A DNA stretch of 64,000 nt from Hydrogenophilales bacterium 16-64-46. Its GTDB lineage: Bacteria; Pseudomonadota; Gammaproteobacteria; Burkholderiales; Thiobacillaceae. Made by a program: the position numbers and the translations under genes. This document shows positions 45,987-56,525 of the stretch, piece by piece (positions within the stretch are counted from its first letter, which is position 1; the number at the start of each line of letters is the position of its first letter). Location: positions 48,696 to 112,695 of the forward strand of contig NCGY01000003.1 of NCBI GenBank assembly GCA_002281775.1, in the 5' to 3' direction. The notes under the pieces are model-generated. The model was given only the letters and a program-made list of their open reading frames with translations. It was not told where the DNA came from and made no database searches.

Positions 45987-46090
45987 ACGACACTGCGTCG
46001 CATCCCGCTTCGCGGACTGCATCCCGAATCGCCCCTGTCGCAGGCGTGAAATGCGTGTTGGCCCGCCCGGATGTTGGGCGGCGTTTTTTT
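45794..46090 (+). repeat. Multi-branched foldback element (MITE-like or leader RNA)
   Basis: About 300 bp fold into a three-way junction. The outer stem pairs 45803-45832 with 46039-46068 (27 of 30 exact, two more as G-U in RNA). Arm A pairs 45833-45848 with 45914-45929 (15 of 16) and has an inner TGGCAAGG/CCTTGCCA hairpin at 45871-45892. Arm B pairs 45938-45954 with 46023-46039 (17 of 17), with an inner GCAGTG/CACTGC hairpin at 45980-45996. A further CGCTGCCC/GGGCGGCG pair (45794-45801 / 46076-46083) leads into T7. CCGCCC at 46063-46068 can alternatively pair with GGGCGG at 46076-46081 as a terminator. It replaces the 3' end of the DUF2065 gene and ends 24 nt before hisZ. Confidence 0.85.
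46063..46090 (+). terminator. Terminator-like hairpin before hisZ
   Basis: CCGCCC (46063-46068) and GGGCGG (46076-46081) form a 6-bp GC stem with a 7-nt loop, followed by CG and seven T. The upstream arm is also the closing strand of the larger foldback stem, so the two structures exclude each other. It would end the hflXKC transcript or control readthrough into hisZ-purA. Confidence 0.6.
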
Positions 46091-46114
46091 GTTGATGGTG
46101 CTGAATTAAATTAA

Positions 46115-48390
<2,276 letters not shown>

Positions 48391-48412
48391 TGGCGCAAGC
48401 CATCGAAATAAC

Positions 48413-48440
48413 AAAAAGCCGACACAAGGTCGGCTTTTTG
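48413..48440 (+). terminator. Rho-independent terminator after purA
   Basis: AAAAAGCCGAC (48413-48423) pairs perfectly with GTCGGCTTTTT (48429-48439) around a 5-nt loop. T/A tracts on both sides let it also stop leftward transcription of the tRNA-Leu gene. Confidence 0.9.
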
Positions 48441-48466
48441 TTTCAAGCTAATCACTTAGCTGCGTC

Positions 48467-48553
48467 TGGTGCCCAGAAGAGGACTCGAACCTCCACAGTG
48501 TTGCCACCGCTAGGACCTGAACCTAGTGCGTCTACCAATTCCGCCATCTGGGC
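48467..48553 (-). tRNA. tRNA-Leu (anticodon CAG)
   Basis: The reverse strand folds into a class II tRNA: acceptor GCCCAGA/TCTGGGC, D arm with GGTAGACGC, anticodon stem CTAGG/CCTAG with loop TTCAGGT (anticodon CAG, reading CTG, a preferred leucine codon in such GC-rich genomes), a long variable arm, T loop GGTTCGAGTCC, and an encoded CCA end. It is convergent with purA and divergent from rnr, whose start is only 35 nt from its 5' end. Confidence 0.97.
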
Positions 48554-48588
48554 AATGAAGGCGCGCATTTTAGAGAGCCGAGAATAAC

Positions 48589-50868
48589 TTGTCAACGAAA
48601 CCCCCAACTTCCAAAAAATCCCGCAGTCGCGGCGGCAAGCACAAGGTGCCCGCTATCCGTCTGGCCGACCCGTTCTATGAGCGTGAAATCGAGCGCTACG
48701 AGTCGCCTTTGCCGAGCCGGGAATACATCCTGCAATTGCTGGGCGAAGCCGGCTGTCCGGTGGATGCGGAAGCGTTTGCCGCCCAGCTGGAAATCACCGA
48801 AGACGAATTCGAGCTGTTCCAGCGCCGGCTGGGTGCCATGCAGCGCGACGGCCAGCTCATGCTCAACCGCAAGCGCCAGCTGTGCATCGCCGACAAGATG
48901 GACCTCATCAAGGGCCGGGTCGAAGGCCACCCCGACGGCTTTGGCTTTGTGGTGCCGGAAGAGGGCGGTGACGATCTCTTCATGTCGCCCAAGGAAATGC
49001 ATCGCGTGCTGCACGGCGACCGCGTGCTGGTGCGCGTCGCCGGTTTCGACAAGCGCGGCCGCCGCGAGGCCAAGATCGTCGAGGTGCTGGAGCACGTCAA
49101 CAAAACGGTGGTGGGCCGTTATTACCTGGAGGGCGGCGTCGGCTTCCTGATCGCGGAGAACCGCCGCGTCAACCAGGACATCCTCGTTCCGGCCGAACAC
49201 GCAGGCGGTGCGCAATCAGGCCAGGTCGTCACGGTGGAAATCCTCACCCAACCCGGTGCGCACAACGAAGCGGTCGGCAAGGTCGTCGAAATTCTTGGCA
49301 GCTTCACCGGCCCCGGCATGGAAATCGAGATCGCGTTGCGTAAGCACGACCTGCCCTACGTGTTCCCGCCGGAGGTGGAGAAGCAAGCCGAAGCCCTACC
49401 GAAAAAAGTCCTGAAAAAGGACCTGGCCGGGCGCGAGGACATCCGTCACCTGCCGCTGGTCACCATCGACGGCGAAACCGCGCGTGACTTTGACGACGCC
49501 GTGTACTGCGAACCCCAGGGCCGCAGCGGCTTCCGCCTCATCGTGGCGATTGCAGATGTCAGCCACTATGTCCAGCCCGGTGACGCGCTCGATACCGAAG
49601 GCTACACGCGCGGCAACTCGGTTTATTTTCCGCGCCGCGTGATTCCCATGCTGCCCGAGGCACTATCGAACGGCCTGTGCTCGCTCAACCCGGAAGTGGA
49701 TCGTCTGGCCATGGTGTGCGACATGCAGATCAGCAGTACCGGCAGCGTCAAGGAATACCGCTTCTACCCTGCGGTGATCTTTTCGCACGCGCGCCTCACC
49801 TACAACCAGGTGTGGGACTGGCTTTCGGGGGCGGCCCAGCCCGATAAAAAGCAGGCCGCACTCATGCCGCACCTGCAGGCGCTCGACAAGCTCTTCCGCA
49901 CGCTGCTGAAGGCCCGCGCCAAGCGGGGGGCCATTGATTTCGGCTCGCAGGAAACCCAGATCATTTTCGACGAGCAGGGCAAGATCAAGGCGATCGTGCC
50001 GGTGGTGCGCAACGACGCCCACCGCATCATCGAGGAATGCATGCTGGCGGCCAACGTCTGTGCGTCGGATTTCCTGCACGAGAACAAACAGCCCGCACTT
50101 TACCGGGTGCACGAAGGCCCCACCCCCGAGAAGCTCGCGGCGCTGCGGGGTTTTCTGGCTGAATTCGGCCTTGATCTCGGTGGCGGCGACAAACCTCACG
50201 CCAAGGAATACGGTGCCCTGCTGGAAAAGATCAAGGACCGGCCGGACCACGGCCTGCTCCAGACCGTGATGCTGCGCTCGCTCAAGCAGGCGGTTTACAG
50301 CCCCGACAACAAGGGGCACTTCGGTCTGGCCTACGAGGCGTATACGCACTTCACTTCGCCGATCCGCCGCTATCCCGACCTGCTCGTGCATCGCGGCATT
50401 AAGGCCGTGCTCAAGGGCGAGAATCTCCCCAGCAAGGGGCTGGCCGAAACCGGTGTGCATTGCTCGATGACCGAACGCCGCGCCGACGATGCCACGCGCG
50501 ATGTCGACGCCTGGCTCAAGACCTATTTCATGCGCGACCGCATCGGCGAGGAATACAACGGCACCGTCAGCGCTGTCACCAGTTTCGGCATCTTCGTCGC
50601 CCTCGACGACATCTTCATCGAAGGCCTCGTGCATGTGTCCGAACTCGGCCAGGATTACTTCCACTACGACCAGTCCAAGCATTGGATGCTCGGTGAGCGC
50701 ACCGGCAAGCGTTATCGTCTGGGCGACCGGGTGCGCATCAAGGTCATGCGTGCCGATATCGAAACCAGCAAGATCGACTTCAGCCTGATCGAATGGGTGG
50801 AGATGGCAACCGAAGACGACGCCCCGCCTGCGGCCAGCAAGAAACCCCGGTCCAGCAAGAAAAAATGA
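48589..50868 (+). CDS. rnr: Ribonuclease R
   Basis: RNase R is a processive 3'-5' exoribonuclease that degrades structured RNA. The 759-aa protein has an N-terminal helix-turn-helix/cold-shock part, the RNB catalytic domain with DGETARDFDDAVY (aspartate metal ligands), an S1 domain (GEEYNGTVSAVTSFGIFVAL) and a basic Lys/Ser-rich tail. The start is TTG (MSTKPPTSKK), since no ATG or good GTG precedes the conserved DPFYEREIERY. It overlaps rlmB by 4 nt. Confidence 0.95.
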   Translation: MSTKPPTSKKSRSRGGKHKVPAIRLADPFYEREIERYESPLPSREYILQLLGEAGCPVDAEAFAAQLEITEDEFELFQRRLGAMQRDGQLMLNRKRQLCIADKMDLIKGRVEGHPDGFGFVVPEEGGDDLFMSPKEMHRVLHGDRVLVRVAGFDKRGRREAKIVEVLEHVNKTVVGRYYLEGGVGFLIAENRRVNQDILVPAEHAGGAQSGQVVTVEILTQPGAHNEAVGKVVEILGSFTGPGMEIEIALRKHDLPYVFPPEVEKQAEALPKKVLKKDLAGREDIRHLPLVTIDGETARDFDDAVYCEPQGRSGFRLIVAIADVSHYVQPGDALDTEGYTRGNSVYFPRRVIPMLPEALSNGLCSLNPEVDRLAMVCDMQISSTGSVKEYRFYPAVIFSHARLTYNQVWDWLSGAAQPDKKQAALMPHLQALDKLFRTLLKARAKRGAIDFGSQETQIIFDEQGKIKAIVPVVRNDAHRIIEECMLAANVCASDFLHENKQPALYRVHEGPTPEKLAALRGFLAEFGLDLGGGDKPHAKEYGALLEKIKDRPDHGLLQTVMLRSLKQAVYSPDNKGHFGLAYEAYTHFTSPIRRYPDLLVHRGIKAVLKGENLPSKGLAETGVHCSMTERRADDATRDVDAWLKTYFMRDRIGEEYNGTVSAVTSFGIFVALDDIFIEGLVHVSELGQDYFHYDQSKHWMLGERTGKRYRLGDRVRIKVMRADIETSKIDFSLIEWVEMATEDDAPPAASKKPRSSKKK

Positions 50869-51680
50869 GCGACAAACCCGCTGACAGGCACGCTGCCGAA
50901 AAACTCATCTATGGCTTCCATCCCGTGCTGGCCCGGCTACGCCAGGACCCGGCGGGTATCTTCGAAATCTATCTGGATCTGACCCGCCGCGACGCGCGCG
51001 CGCGCGACCTCGTGCATCAGGCCAAGGATCACGGCGTCAAACTGGCACAGGTCGAAGCCGACCGCCTGACACGTCTGGTCGGCAAGACTGCCAAGCACCA
51101 GGGTGTCGTCGCCCGCGTCAAGCCGGTTGCGCTCACCCATTCTCTCGACGAGGTGCTGGAAAACATCCAGGGCCCGCCGCTGCTGGTCATCCTCGACGGC
51201 GTCACCGACCCGCACAACCTCGGTGCCATCCTCCGCTCGGCCGACGCCTTCGGCGCCCACGCCGTCATCGCACCCAAAGACAACGCCGTCGGCATCAACG
51301 CCACCGTGGAAAAAGTCGCCTCGGGTGCCGCAGAAACCGTACCCTATCTCATGGTCACCAACCTCGCGCGCACGATCGAGGACCTGAAGGAACACAACAT
51401 CTGGGTCATCGCCGCCGACATGGACGGCGACCAGCCCCTGTCCGGCATCGACGCCAAGACCGGTATCGCCTGGGTGCTCGGCGCCGAAGGTGCGGGCATC
51501 CGCCGCCTGGTCAAGCAAAGCTGCGACCAGGTCGCGCGCATCCCGATCGGCGGCACCGTGGAGAGCCTCAACGTCTCGGTGTCGGCGGCGTTGTGTCTGT
51601 ATGAGACGGTGCGGCAGCGCGGGGGGGGAGTGACAAGAGACATAGCAACACATTGTTCTGACTCAGAATCTATTGGTTGA
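50865..51680 (+). CDS. rlmB: 23S rRNA (guanosine-2'-O) methyltransferase RlmB
   Basis: RlmB methylates G2251 of 23S rRNA. The 271-aa SPOUT protein has the SpoU substrate-binding N-domain and the knotted motifs LVILDGVTDPHNLGAILRSA, VLGAEGAGIRRL and RIPIGGTVESLNVSVSAAL. Family members are about 245-255 aa. Here a run of eight G (51621-51628) leads into an unusual tail VTRDIATHCSDSESIG. With seven G the frame would end at RQRGGE, close to the normal length. The tail is therefore probably a frameshift or a tract-length variant. Confidence 0.93.
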   Translation: MSDKPADRHAAEKLIYGFHPVLARLRQDPAGIFEIYLDLTRRDARARDLVHQAKDHGVKLAQVEADRLTRLVGKTAKHQGVVARVKPVALTHSLDEVLENIQGPPLLVILDGVTDPHNLGAILRSADAFGAHAVIAPKDNAVGINATVEKVASGAAETVPYLMVTNLARTIEDLKEHNIWVIAADMDGDQPLSGIDAKTGIAWVLGAEGAGIRRLVKQSCDQVARIPIGGTVESLNVSVSAALCLYETVRQRGGGVTRDIATHCSDSESIG

Positions 51681-51692
51681 CCTTTATCCAAA

Positions 51693-52382
51693 ATGCTTGA
51701 GGGATTGATTACGTTTATTGGCGTTCTGCTAGTCCCTATTGCACTAGTTACGTCCATGGTCCTCATCGTGATTTGGCTGACCACTCGGGAAAATAGGATT
51801 CGTGAGGAAAAGCGGATTGCCCTGGAAATCCAGGGGCAGGAAGAAACGAATTGGAATCATCCGCCAGGAGAAATGATTCTTGAGATTCCTGTTTCAAAAG
51901 GGATGACTCTCTTTGGAATGCTTATGGCATCAGCCCTGCTGGGATTTGGGATCGCGTTCTGTTTGATTAGTCCAGTAACTGCCCTAGTGTTGGGATGGTG
52001 GACATGCATAGTGGGTCTGATCTTTCTGGTCTCACTAGGTCGGCAGCTCTTAGTTAAACACCCGATTGTGGTTGTTACAACAGAATGCATTCAATACCGA
52101 GGTTGGCCATTTAGATGCATTTCCTGGAGCAACGTTATTCGTGCCAGCTTGAGGCGAGTGGCAACTAGAGGCGGTATTTCGGTATATCTGAATCTGGAAT
52201 TGAACAATGAGAAAGAACTGACCAGTAAGTTGAGCAAATTTAAGGGACTGCTTTTTCGACTCAACCGTTTGTTCGGGGTGAGTACATTTTCAATCGGACT
52301 TACACCATTAAAGGCTAGCCCTAAAAATGTTCTAGCAATTGTGGAAAATCAAATTCGGTTCCATAGGAAGGTCGGCCAGTAG
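51693..52382 (+). CDS. AT-richer membrane protein of unknown function
   Basis: The 229-aa protein has an N-terminal transmembrane helix (about 5-29), then two more (about 72-95 and 97-118), followed by a soluble beta-rich part resembling a PH-like fold (VVVTTECIQYRGWPFRCISW, GISVYLNLELNN). This resembles STM3941-type membrane proteins, but I am not certain. Its GC content is clearly lower than all neighbours and codon choice differs (ATT, TTA, AGA are frequent), which points to recent transfer. It follows the altered end of rlmB by 12 nt and has no matching neighbours. Confidence 0.72.
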   Translation: MLEGLITFIGVLLVPIALVTSMVLIVIWLTTRENRIREEKRIALEIQGQEETNWNHPPGEMILEIPVSKGMTLFGMLMASALLGFGIAFCLISPVTALVLGWWTCIVGLIFLVSLGRQLLVKHPIVVVTTECIQYRGWPFRCISWSNVIRASLRRVATRGGISVYLNLELNNEKELTSKLSKFKGLLFRLNRLFGVSTFSIGLTPLKASPKNVLAIVENQIRFHRKVGQ

Positions 52383-52441
52383 CTACCTAACTTAAGGGGC
52401 AGTTCAGACGCGATTTTTGTGGTCTGGCCAGTTATTTAAAT

Positions 52442-53290
52442 TCACGCCAGTTCCTGCAAACGCAACAAACGCGCAGCCTCTTCCTCGCGCGCATCGTCAA
52501 TCTCCCGCATCACCCCGTCCAGATCGACCGGCGGCATCTCGCATTCGAACCGGCCCGTGAGTTCGACCTCGGGATGCAGGCCACCGTGTTCGTACAGCGC
52601 CCAGATTTCCTCGGCGTACTGCGTTGTCAATAGTGCCGGCGCGAACTGGCCGAAATAGGTCCGTAGGTTGTTCACGTCGCGCGCCAGCATGGCCTGGGCG
52701 TGATTGTTGCCGGCGGCGTCGACCGCCTGCGGCAGGTCGATGATCACCGGGCCATCGGCGCTGACGAGAATGTTGAACTCGGACAGGTCGCCGTGAACAA
52801 CGCCAGCGCACAGCATGCGCACGACTTCGCCGATCAGGGTGCGGTGGTGGGCGAGGGCCTCGTCTTCGGTGAACGACACGTCGTTGAGCCGGGGCGCGGC
52901 GTTGCCCTCCAAGTCGGCCACCAGTTCCATCAGCAGGACGCCTTCGTGGAAGTTGTACGGCGTGGGCACGCGCACGCCGGCGGCGGCGAGCCGATACAGC
53001 GCATCGACCTCGGCGCTTTGCCAGGCGGCTTCCTGCATTTCGCGGCCATACTTGCTGCCCTTGGCCATGGCGCGCGCCTGGCGGCTGTTTTTGGTCTTGC
53101 GGTTTTCGGTGTAGTCGACGGCCTGGCGGAAGCTGCGCTTGTTGGCTTCCTTGTAGACCTTGGCGCAGCGGATGTCGTCGCCGCACACGACGACGAAGAC
53201 CATGGCTTCCTTGCCGCTCATGAGCTGGCGCACGACGCCGTCGATCAGGCCGTCTTCGAGCAGGGGGGCGAGTCGCTTGGGGATTTTCAT
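52442..53290 (-). CDS. RIO1-family serine kinase
   Basis: The 282-aa protein is a RIO-type atypical protein kinase. The catalytic loop is VVHGDLSEFNILV and the metal-binding aspartate is in VIIDLPQAVDA; the glycine-poor N-lobe with GKEAMVFVVV precedes them. Bacterial RIO kinases are poorly characterised and their targets are mostly unknown. The start MKIPKRLAPLLEDG is preferred over a 12-residue extension. It is 10 nt downstream of ycaO in the same direction, so the two form an operon, which suggests a link to ribosomal protein modification. Confidence 0.9.
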   Translation of the reverse strand: MKIPKRLAPLLEDGLIDGVVRQLMSGKEAMVFVVVCGDDIRCAKVYKEANKRSFRQAVDYTENRKTKNSRQARAMAKGSKYGREMQEAAWQSAEVDALYRLAAAGVRVPTPYNFHEGVLLMELVADLEGNAAPRLNDVSFTEDEALAHHRTLIGEVVRMLCAGVVHGDLSEFNILVSADGPVIIDLPQAVDAAGNNHAQAMLARDVNNLRTYFGQFAPALLTTQYAEEIWALYEHGGLHPEVELTGRFECEMPPVDLDGVMREIDDAREEEAARLLRLQELA

Positions 53291-53300
53291 CTGTGCGAAG

Positions 53301-55013
53301 TCAGCCGCGCACCTTGCGGTACGCATCGAGCAGGCGCCGGTGCATCGCGCTGCCCTCGAAGTCGTCGCCCAGCGTGGTCAGGCCGAAGAAGCGCGTGTCC
53401 TGGTTGTAGAGCGCGAACGCCTGTTCAAGCGTGTCGCGGCCGTACATCAGGGCGAGCGCGGGTTCGAAGGGGCCGGGGTCGTCGAGGCGGACGAGGTCGG
53501 CGATGCAGCGGTAGGCCTTCAGCCGCGCCTCGCTGCGCTGGCCGTACTGGGCGATCCAGGCGCAGCCTTCGACGATGGCGTCGTCGTCGCCCAGCGCCAG
53601 CGCGAGCAGCAGTTTCAATTCGCCGACGCGCAGGTCGGTCCACGGCGAATCAGCGTCGGGGGCGAGGCCGATCAGCACGCTCACCAGGCGGTCGTCGGCA
53701 AGCTCGAGTTCATCGATCAGGTCGAGCAGTTCGGCGCAGGCGTCGTCGTCGAGTTCGGGCAGGCGCGCGAGCGCGGGGCGGATCAGGTTGCCGACGCTGT
53801 TGTTCTCGAATTCGAGTTCCTCGACGGGATAGATTTCGGACACGCCCGGCACCAGGATGCGGCAGGCGTAGACGCCGAGATGGGTGAAGTCGGCGACGTA
53901 GAGCGCATGGCCTTCGGCGTGCAGCGCGTCGACCGACCATTGGTAGTCCTCTTCGGTGGTGGTACCGAAGTTCCAGTCGACGAAGTCGTAGTCCGGCGTG
54001 TCGCGCAGGAACTGCCAGGAAATCACGCCGCTGGAATCGACGAAGTGGATTTCCAGGTTCTGCGGGTCGGCGATCTCTTCCTGATCGAAGCCGGGGGCGG
54101 GGAAGCCCGCCAGCGCATCGAGCGCACGGCCCTGCAGCAGTTCGGTCAGCGCGCGTTCGAGCGCGACCTCGAAGCGCGGATGCGCGCCGAAGCTGGCGAA
54201 GCAGCCCTGGTCGTCGGGGTGCAGCAGGGTGACGTTCATCACCGGATAGCGGCCGCCGAGCGAGGCGTCCTTCACCAGGATGCCGAAGCCGGCTTCACGC
54301 AGGCCGCGGATGCCGGCGGCGATGCGCGGGTAGCGGTCGATGACGGCTTCGGGCACGTCGGGCAGGCACAGGCCTTCCTCGATGATGCGGAACTTGATGT
54401 GGCGCTCGAAGATTTCGGCCAGCGCCTGGGTGCGCGCCTCCATCAGCGTGTTGCCGGCCGACATGCCGTTGCTCACGTAGAGGTTGCCGATGAGGTTGAC
54501 CGGGAAATAGACGGTTTCGCCGTCGGCGAGGCGCAGGTAGGGGATGGCGCAAATGCCGCGCGCGGCGTTGCCGGAGTTGAGGTCAATGAGCTGGTCGGCG
54601 CGCACGCTTTCATCGGGGTTGTAGTGGGCGTGAAGCTCGGGCGTGAGCAGGCCTTGTGGCCAGGCATCATCGTTCACCTCGAACCAGCGCTCGTCGGGGT
54701 GGTGCACGTAAGTGCGGTTGGCGATCGTCTCGCCGAGATAAAAGTGCGTCCAGAAATAATTGGTCGACAGGCGTTCGAAGTATTCGCCCAGTGCGCTCGC
54801 CCGTGCGGCGAGTTCCGAGCCGCCCTTGCCGTTGGTGAAGAGGATGGGGCAGTCGCGGTCGCGGATGTGCACCGACCACACGCCTTCCACCGGGTTGAGC
54901 CAGGAGCGTTCCTCGATGTGGAAACCGAGGGCATCCAGTTTCGCTTGCAGGGTGGCGATGGAGGCTTCGAGCGAAGCGTCCTTGCCGGGGATGAAGTGCT
55001 CGGTGACTGACAT
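53301..55013 (-). CDS. ycaO: YcaO, RimO-associated protein
   Basis: The 570-aa protein corresponds to full-length E. coli-type YcaO. The YcaO ATP-binding core is shown by TNGKGGSELAARASALGEYFER, and a helical C-terminal extension (from about 430) resembles the tail of the E. coli protein. E. coli YcaO assists RimO in beta-methylthiolation of ribosomal protein S12; other YcaO proteins form azolines or thioamides in peptides. No precursor peptide, dehydrogenase or protease gene is nearby, so RiPP synthesis is unlikely. The start is MSVTEHFIPGKDASL. The RIO kinase gene follows directly. Confidence 0.92.
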   Translation of the reverse strand: MSVTEHFIPGKDASLEASIATLQAKLDALGFHIEERSWLNPVEGVWSVHIRDRDCPILFTNGKGGSELAARASALGEYFERLSTNYFWTHFYLGETIANRTYVHHPDERWFEVNDDAWPQGLLTPELHAHYNPDESVRADQLIDLNSGNAARGICAIPYLRLADGETVYFPVNLIGNLYVSNGMSAGNTLMEARTQALAEIFERHIKFRIIEEGLCLPDVPEAVIDRYPRIAAGIRGLREAGFGILVKDASLGGRYPVMNVTLLHPDDQGCFASFGAHPRFEVALERALTELLQGRALDALAGFPAPGFDQEEIADPQNLEIHFVDSSGVISWQFLRDTPDYDFVDWNFGTTTEEDYQWSVDALHAEGHALYVADFTHLGVYACRILVPGVSEIYPVEELEFENNSVGNLIRPALARLPELDDDACAELLDLIDELELADDRLVSVLIGLAPDADSPWTDLRVGELKLLLALALGDDDAIVEGCAWIAQYGQRSEARLKAYRCIADLVRLDDPGPFEPALALMYGRDTLEQAFALYNQDTRFFGLTTLGDDFEGSAMHRRLLDAYRKVRG

Positions 55014-55082
55014 GGACGCGCGGCGGACTGAATAACCCGACAGCATACGCGATGCGTCGTGCCGCCGCGTAGAATCCGGCAG

Positions 55083-55748
55083 ATGGACAGACGCATTTCA
55101 GCAGGCCTCGCCTGCATCCTGCTGGCGGGCGTCGCCGGCACGGCCTGGGCAGGTGCACAAAGCTTCGGACTGGACGGCCAACCCGCGCCGCAGGCCGACC
55201 GTGCCGACTGGGTGGCGCAGGCACGCGGGTTGGAGCAGCGACGCGACTGGCCGGCTCTGCTGGCGCTGGGACAGGCCTGGGCGCGGGCCGAGGCGAACAA
55301 TCCGCTGGCGTGGTTCGTCCAGGGGCGGGCGTGGTCGGCGCTGGGGCGACCTGCGGAGGCCATTGCGGCTTACGAACGCAATTTGCAGCTCGCGCCCGAC
55401 GACGTTCAGGCGCGCAACAACTTCGGCAACGTGCTGCGCGACAGCGGCCGTCCGCGCGAGGCGATGCGGGCCTACCGCGCAGCGGTGGAGATCGATCCCG
55501 ATTACATCCCGGCCTGGCATAACCTGGGGCTAACCTTCTATCTGACCCGCGGTCAGGCGGGTGTGGCGCGGGCGATCGAACAGCTGCGCGCCATCGACCC
55601 GGCGCTCGCCGGGGTGTGGCACAGGCTGGCGGTGGACTATTCCCTGACGCGCGATCCGCGTGTGGCGGGCGATGCGGTGCGGCTACTGCGCGGGCTGGAT
55701 GAAGTCGCGCGCGCAAGACTGTTTGGCGTGTTGCTGGAGGGGCGCTGA
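55083..55748 (+). CDS. Secreted TPR-repeat protein
   Basis: The 221-aa protein has a signal peptide (MDRRISAGLACILLAGVAGTAWA) and at least three TPR units (PLAWFVQGRAWSALGRPAEAI, VQARNNFGNVLRDSGRPREAM, YIPAWHNLGLTFYLTRGQAGV). It likely acts as a periplasmic protein-interaction scaffold. It is divergent from ycaO, 69 bp apart, and convergent with the lipoprotein gene. No partner is indicated. Confidence 0.82.
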   Translation: MDRRISAGLACILLAGVAGTAWAGAQSFGLDGQPAPQADRADWVAQARGLEQRRDWPALLALGQAWARAEANNPLAWFVQGRAWSALGRPAEAIAAYERNLQLAPDDVQARNNFGNVLRDSGRPREAMRAYRAAVEIDPDYIPAWHNLGLTFYLTRGQAGVARAIEQLRAIDPALAGVWHRLAVDYSLTRDPRVAGDAVRLLRGLDEVARARLFGVLLEGR

Positions 55749-55802
55749 GCGGGCGGGAGCGTCAGGGGCGGCGCGCAGGGGCGGCGTGGTCGCCGGGTGC
55801 GT

Positions 55803-56525
55803 TCAGATCGGCAGGAAGATCATCGTCGCGGCGTTCACCACGCCGAAGCGGATCGCACGGTTGCTTTTGTCCTCGATAACCCGGGCAAGCGTGTCCTGGA
55901 TGCCGATGAGCTTGCCGAATTCACGTTCGAAGCTGAGATTGGCTACGCCGTGGGCGTCGAAACCATTGGAGAGCAAGATGGGTGCGCCGCCGGCGTTGCG
56001 CGCGCTGGAGAGCTTCCATACCACGGCTTCCGTGTTGCGGGCGGCGTTGTAGAGCTTTTGCGCGTCGATTTCGGTGAGCAGGTAGAACTCGGTCTGGTGA
56101 TTGAAGGCCGCCATGTGCATGGCGAGCAGGCCGCCCATGAGGGCTTTCACGCGGTCACCGGCGTAGTCCTCGCGCCAGGTGTCGAGGAGGGTGGTTTCCC
56201 AGGGCTGGTTTTTCTGCGGCGACAGATGCCAGTAGGGCAGGGATTTGTAGAGTGCTGCGGTGGCTTCGTCGGCGCTGCCAAACCCGGATTTGCGCCACTC
56301 GGCGGGATTACGCCGGTAGAGCTTGAGGGTGAGGGTTTTCAGGATGGCCAGCACTTCCTGCTGGTGGATTTCGACGACGCTGTCGACGTCGCCCTTGGCC
56401 AGATTCTTGACGCTGAAGCTGCGGACGCTGCTGCTGCCGTCCTTGCGCTGGATGGGCTGGCCGTTGCAGCCGGCCAGCAGCGCGATGGCGAGGAAGGGTA
56501 GAGCCAGTCGGACGTCGAATTTCAC
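55803..56525 (-). CDS. Putative lipoprotein coupled to selO
   Basis: The 240-aa protein has a lipoprotein signal with lipobox LLAGC near residue 20 and no Asp at +2, which favours outer-membrane sorting. The mature part is mainly helical (VVEIHQQEVLAILKTLTLKLYRRNP, KALMGGLLAMHMAAFNHQTEFYLL). I do not recognise its family. The ATG overlaps the selO stop by 4 nt, so it is translated with the SelO pseudokinase gene even though one is cytoplasmic and the other exported. Confidence 0.78.
   Translation of the reverse strand: MKFDVRLALPFLAIALLAGCNGQPIQRKDGSSSVRSFSVKNLAKGDVDSVVEIHQQEVLAILKTLTLKLYRRNPAEWRKSGFGSADEATAALYKSLPYWHLSPQKNQPWETTLLDTWREDYAGDRVKALMGGLLAMHMAAFNHQTEFYLLTEIDAQKLYNAARNTEAVVWKLSSARNAGGAPILLSNGFDAHGVANLSFEREFGKLIGIQDTLARVIEDKSNRAIRFGVVNAATMIFLPI

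Noticed and set aside
53301..55013. ycaO as part of a RiPP (thiazole/oxazole peptide) cluster
   Set aside because: No precursor peptide, E1-like partner, dehydrogenase or exporter nearby; length and C-terminal extension match the RimO-associated YcaO.
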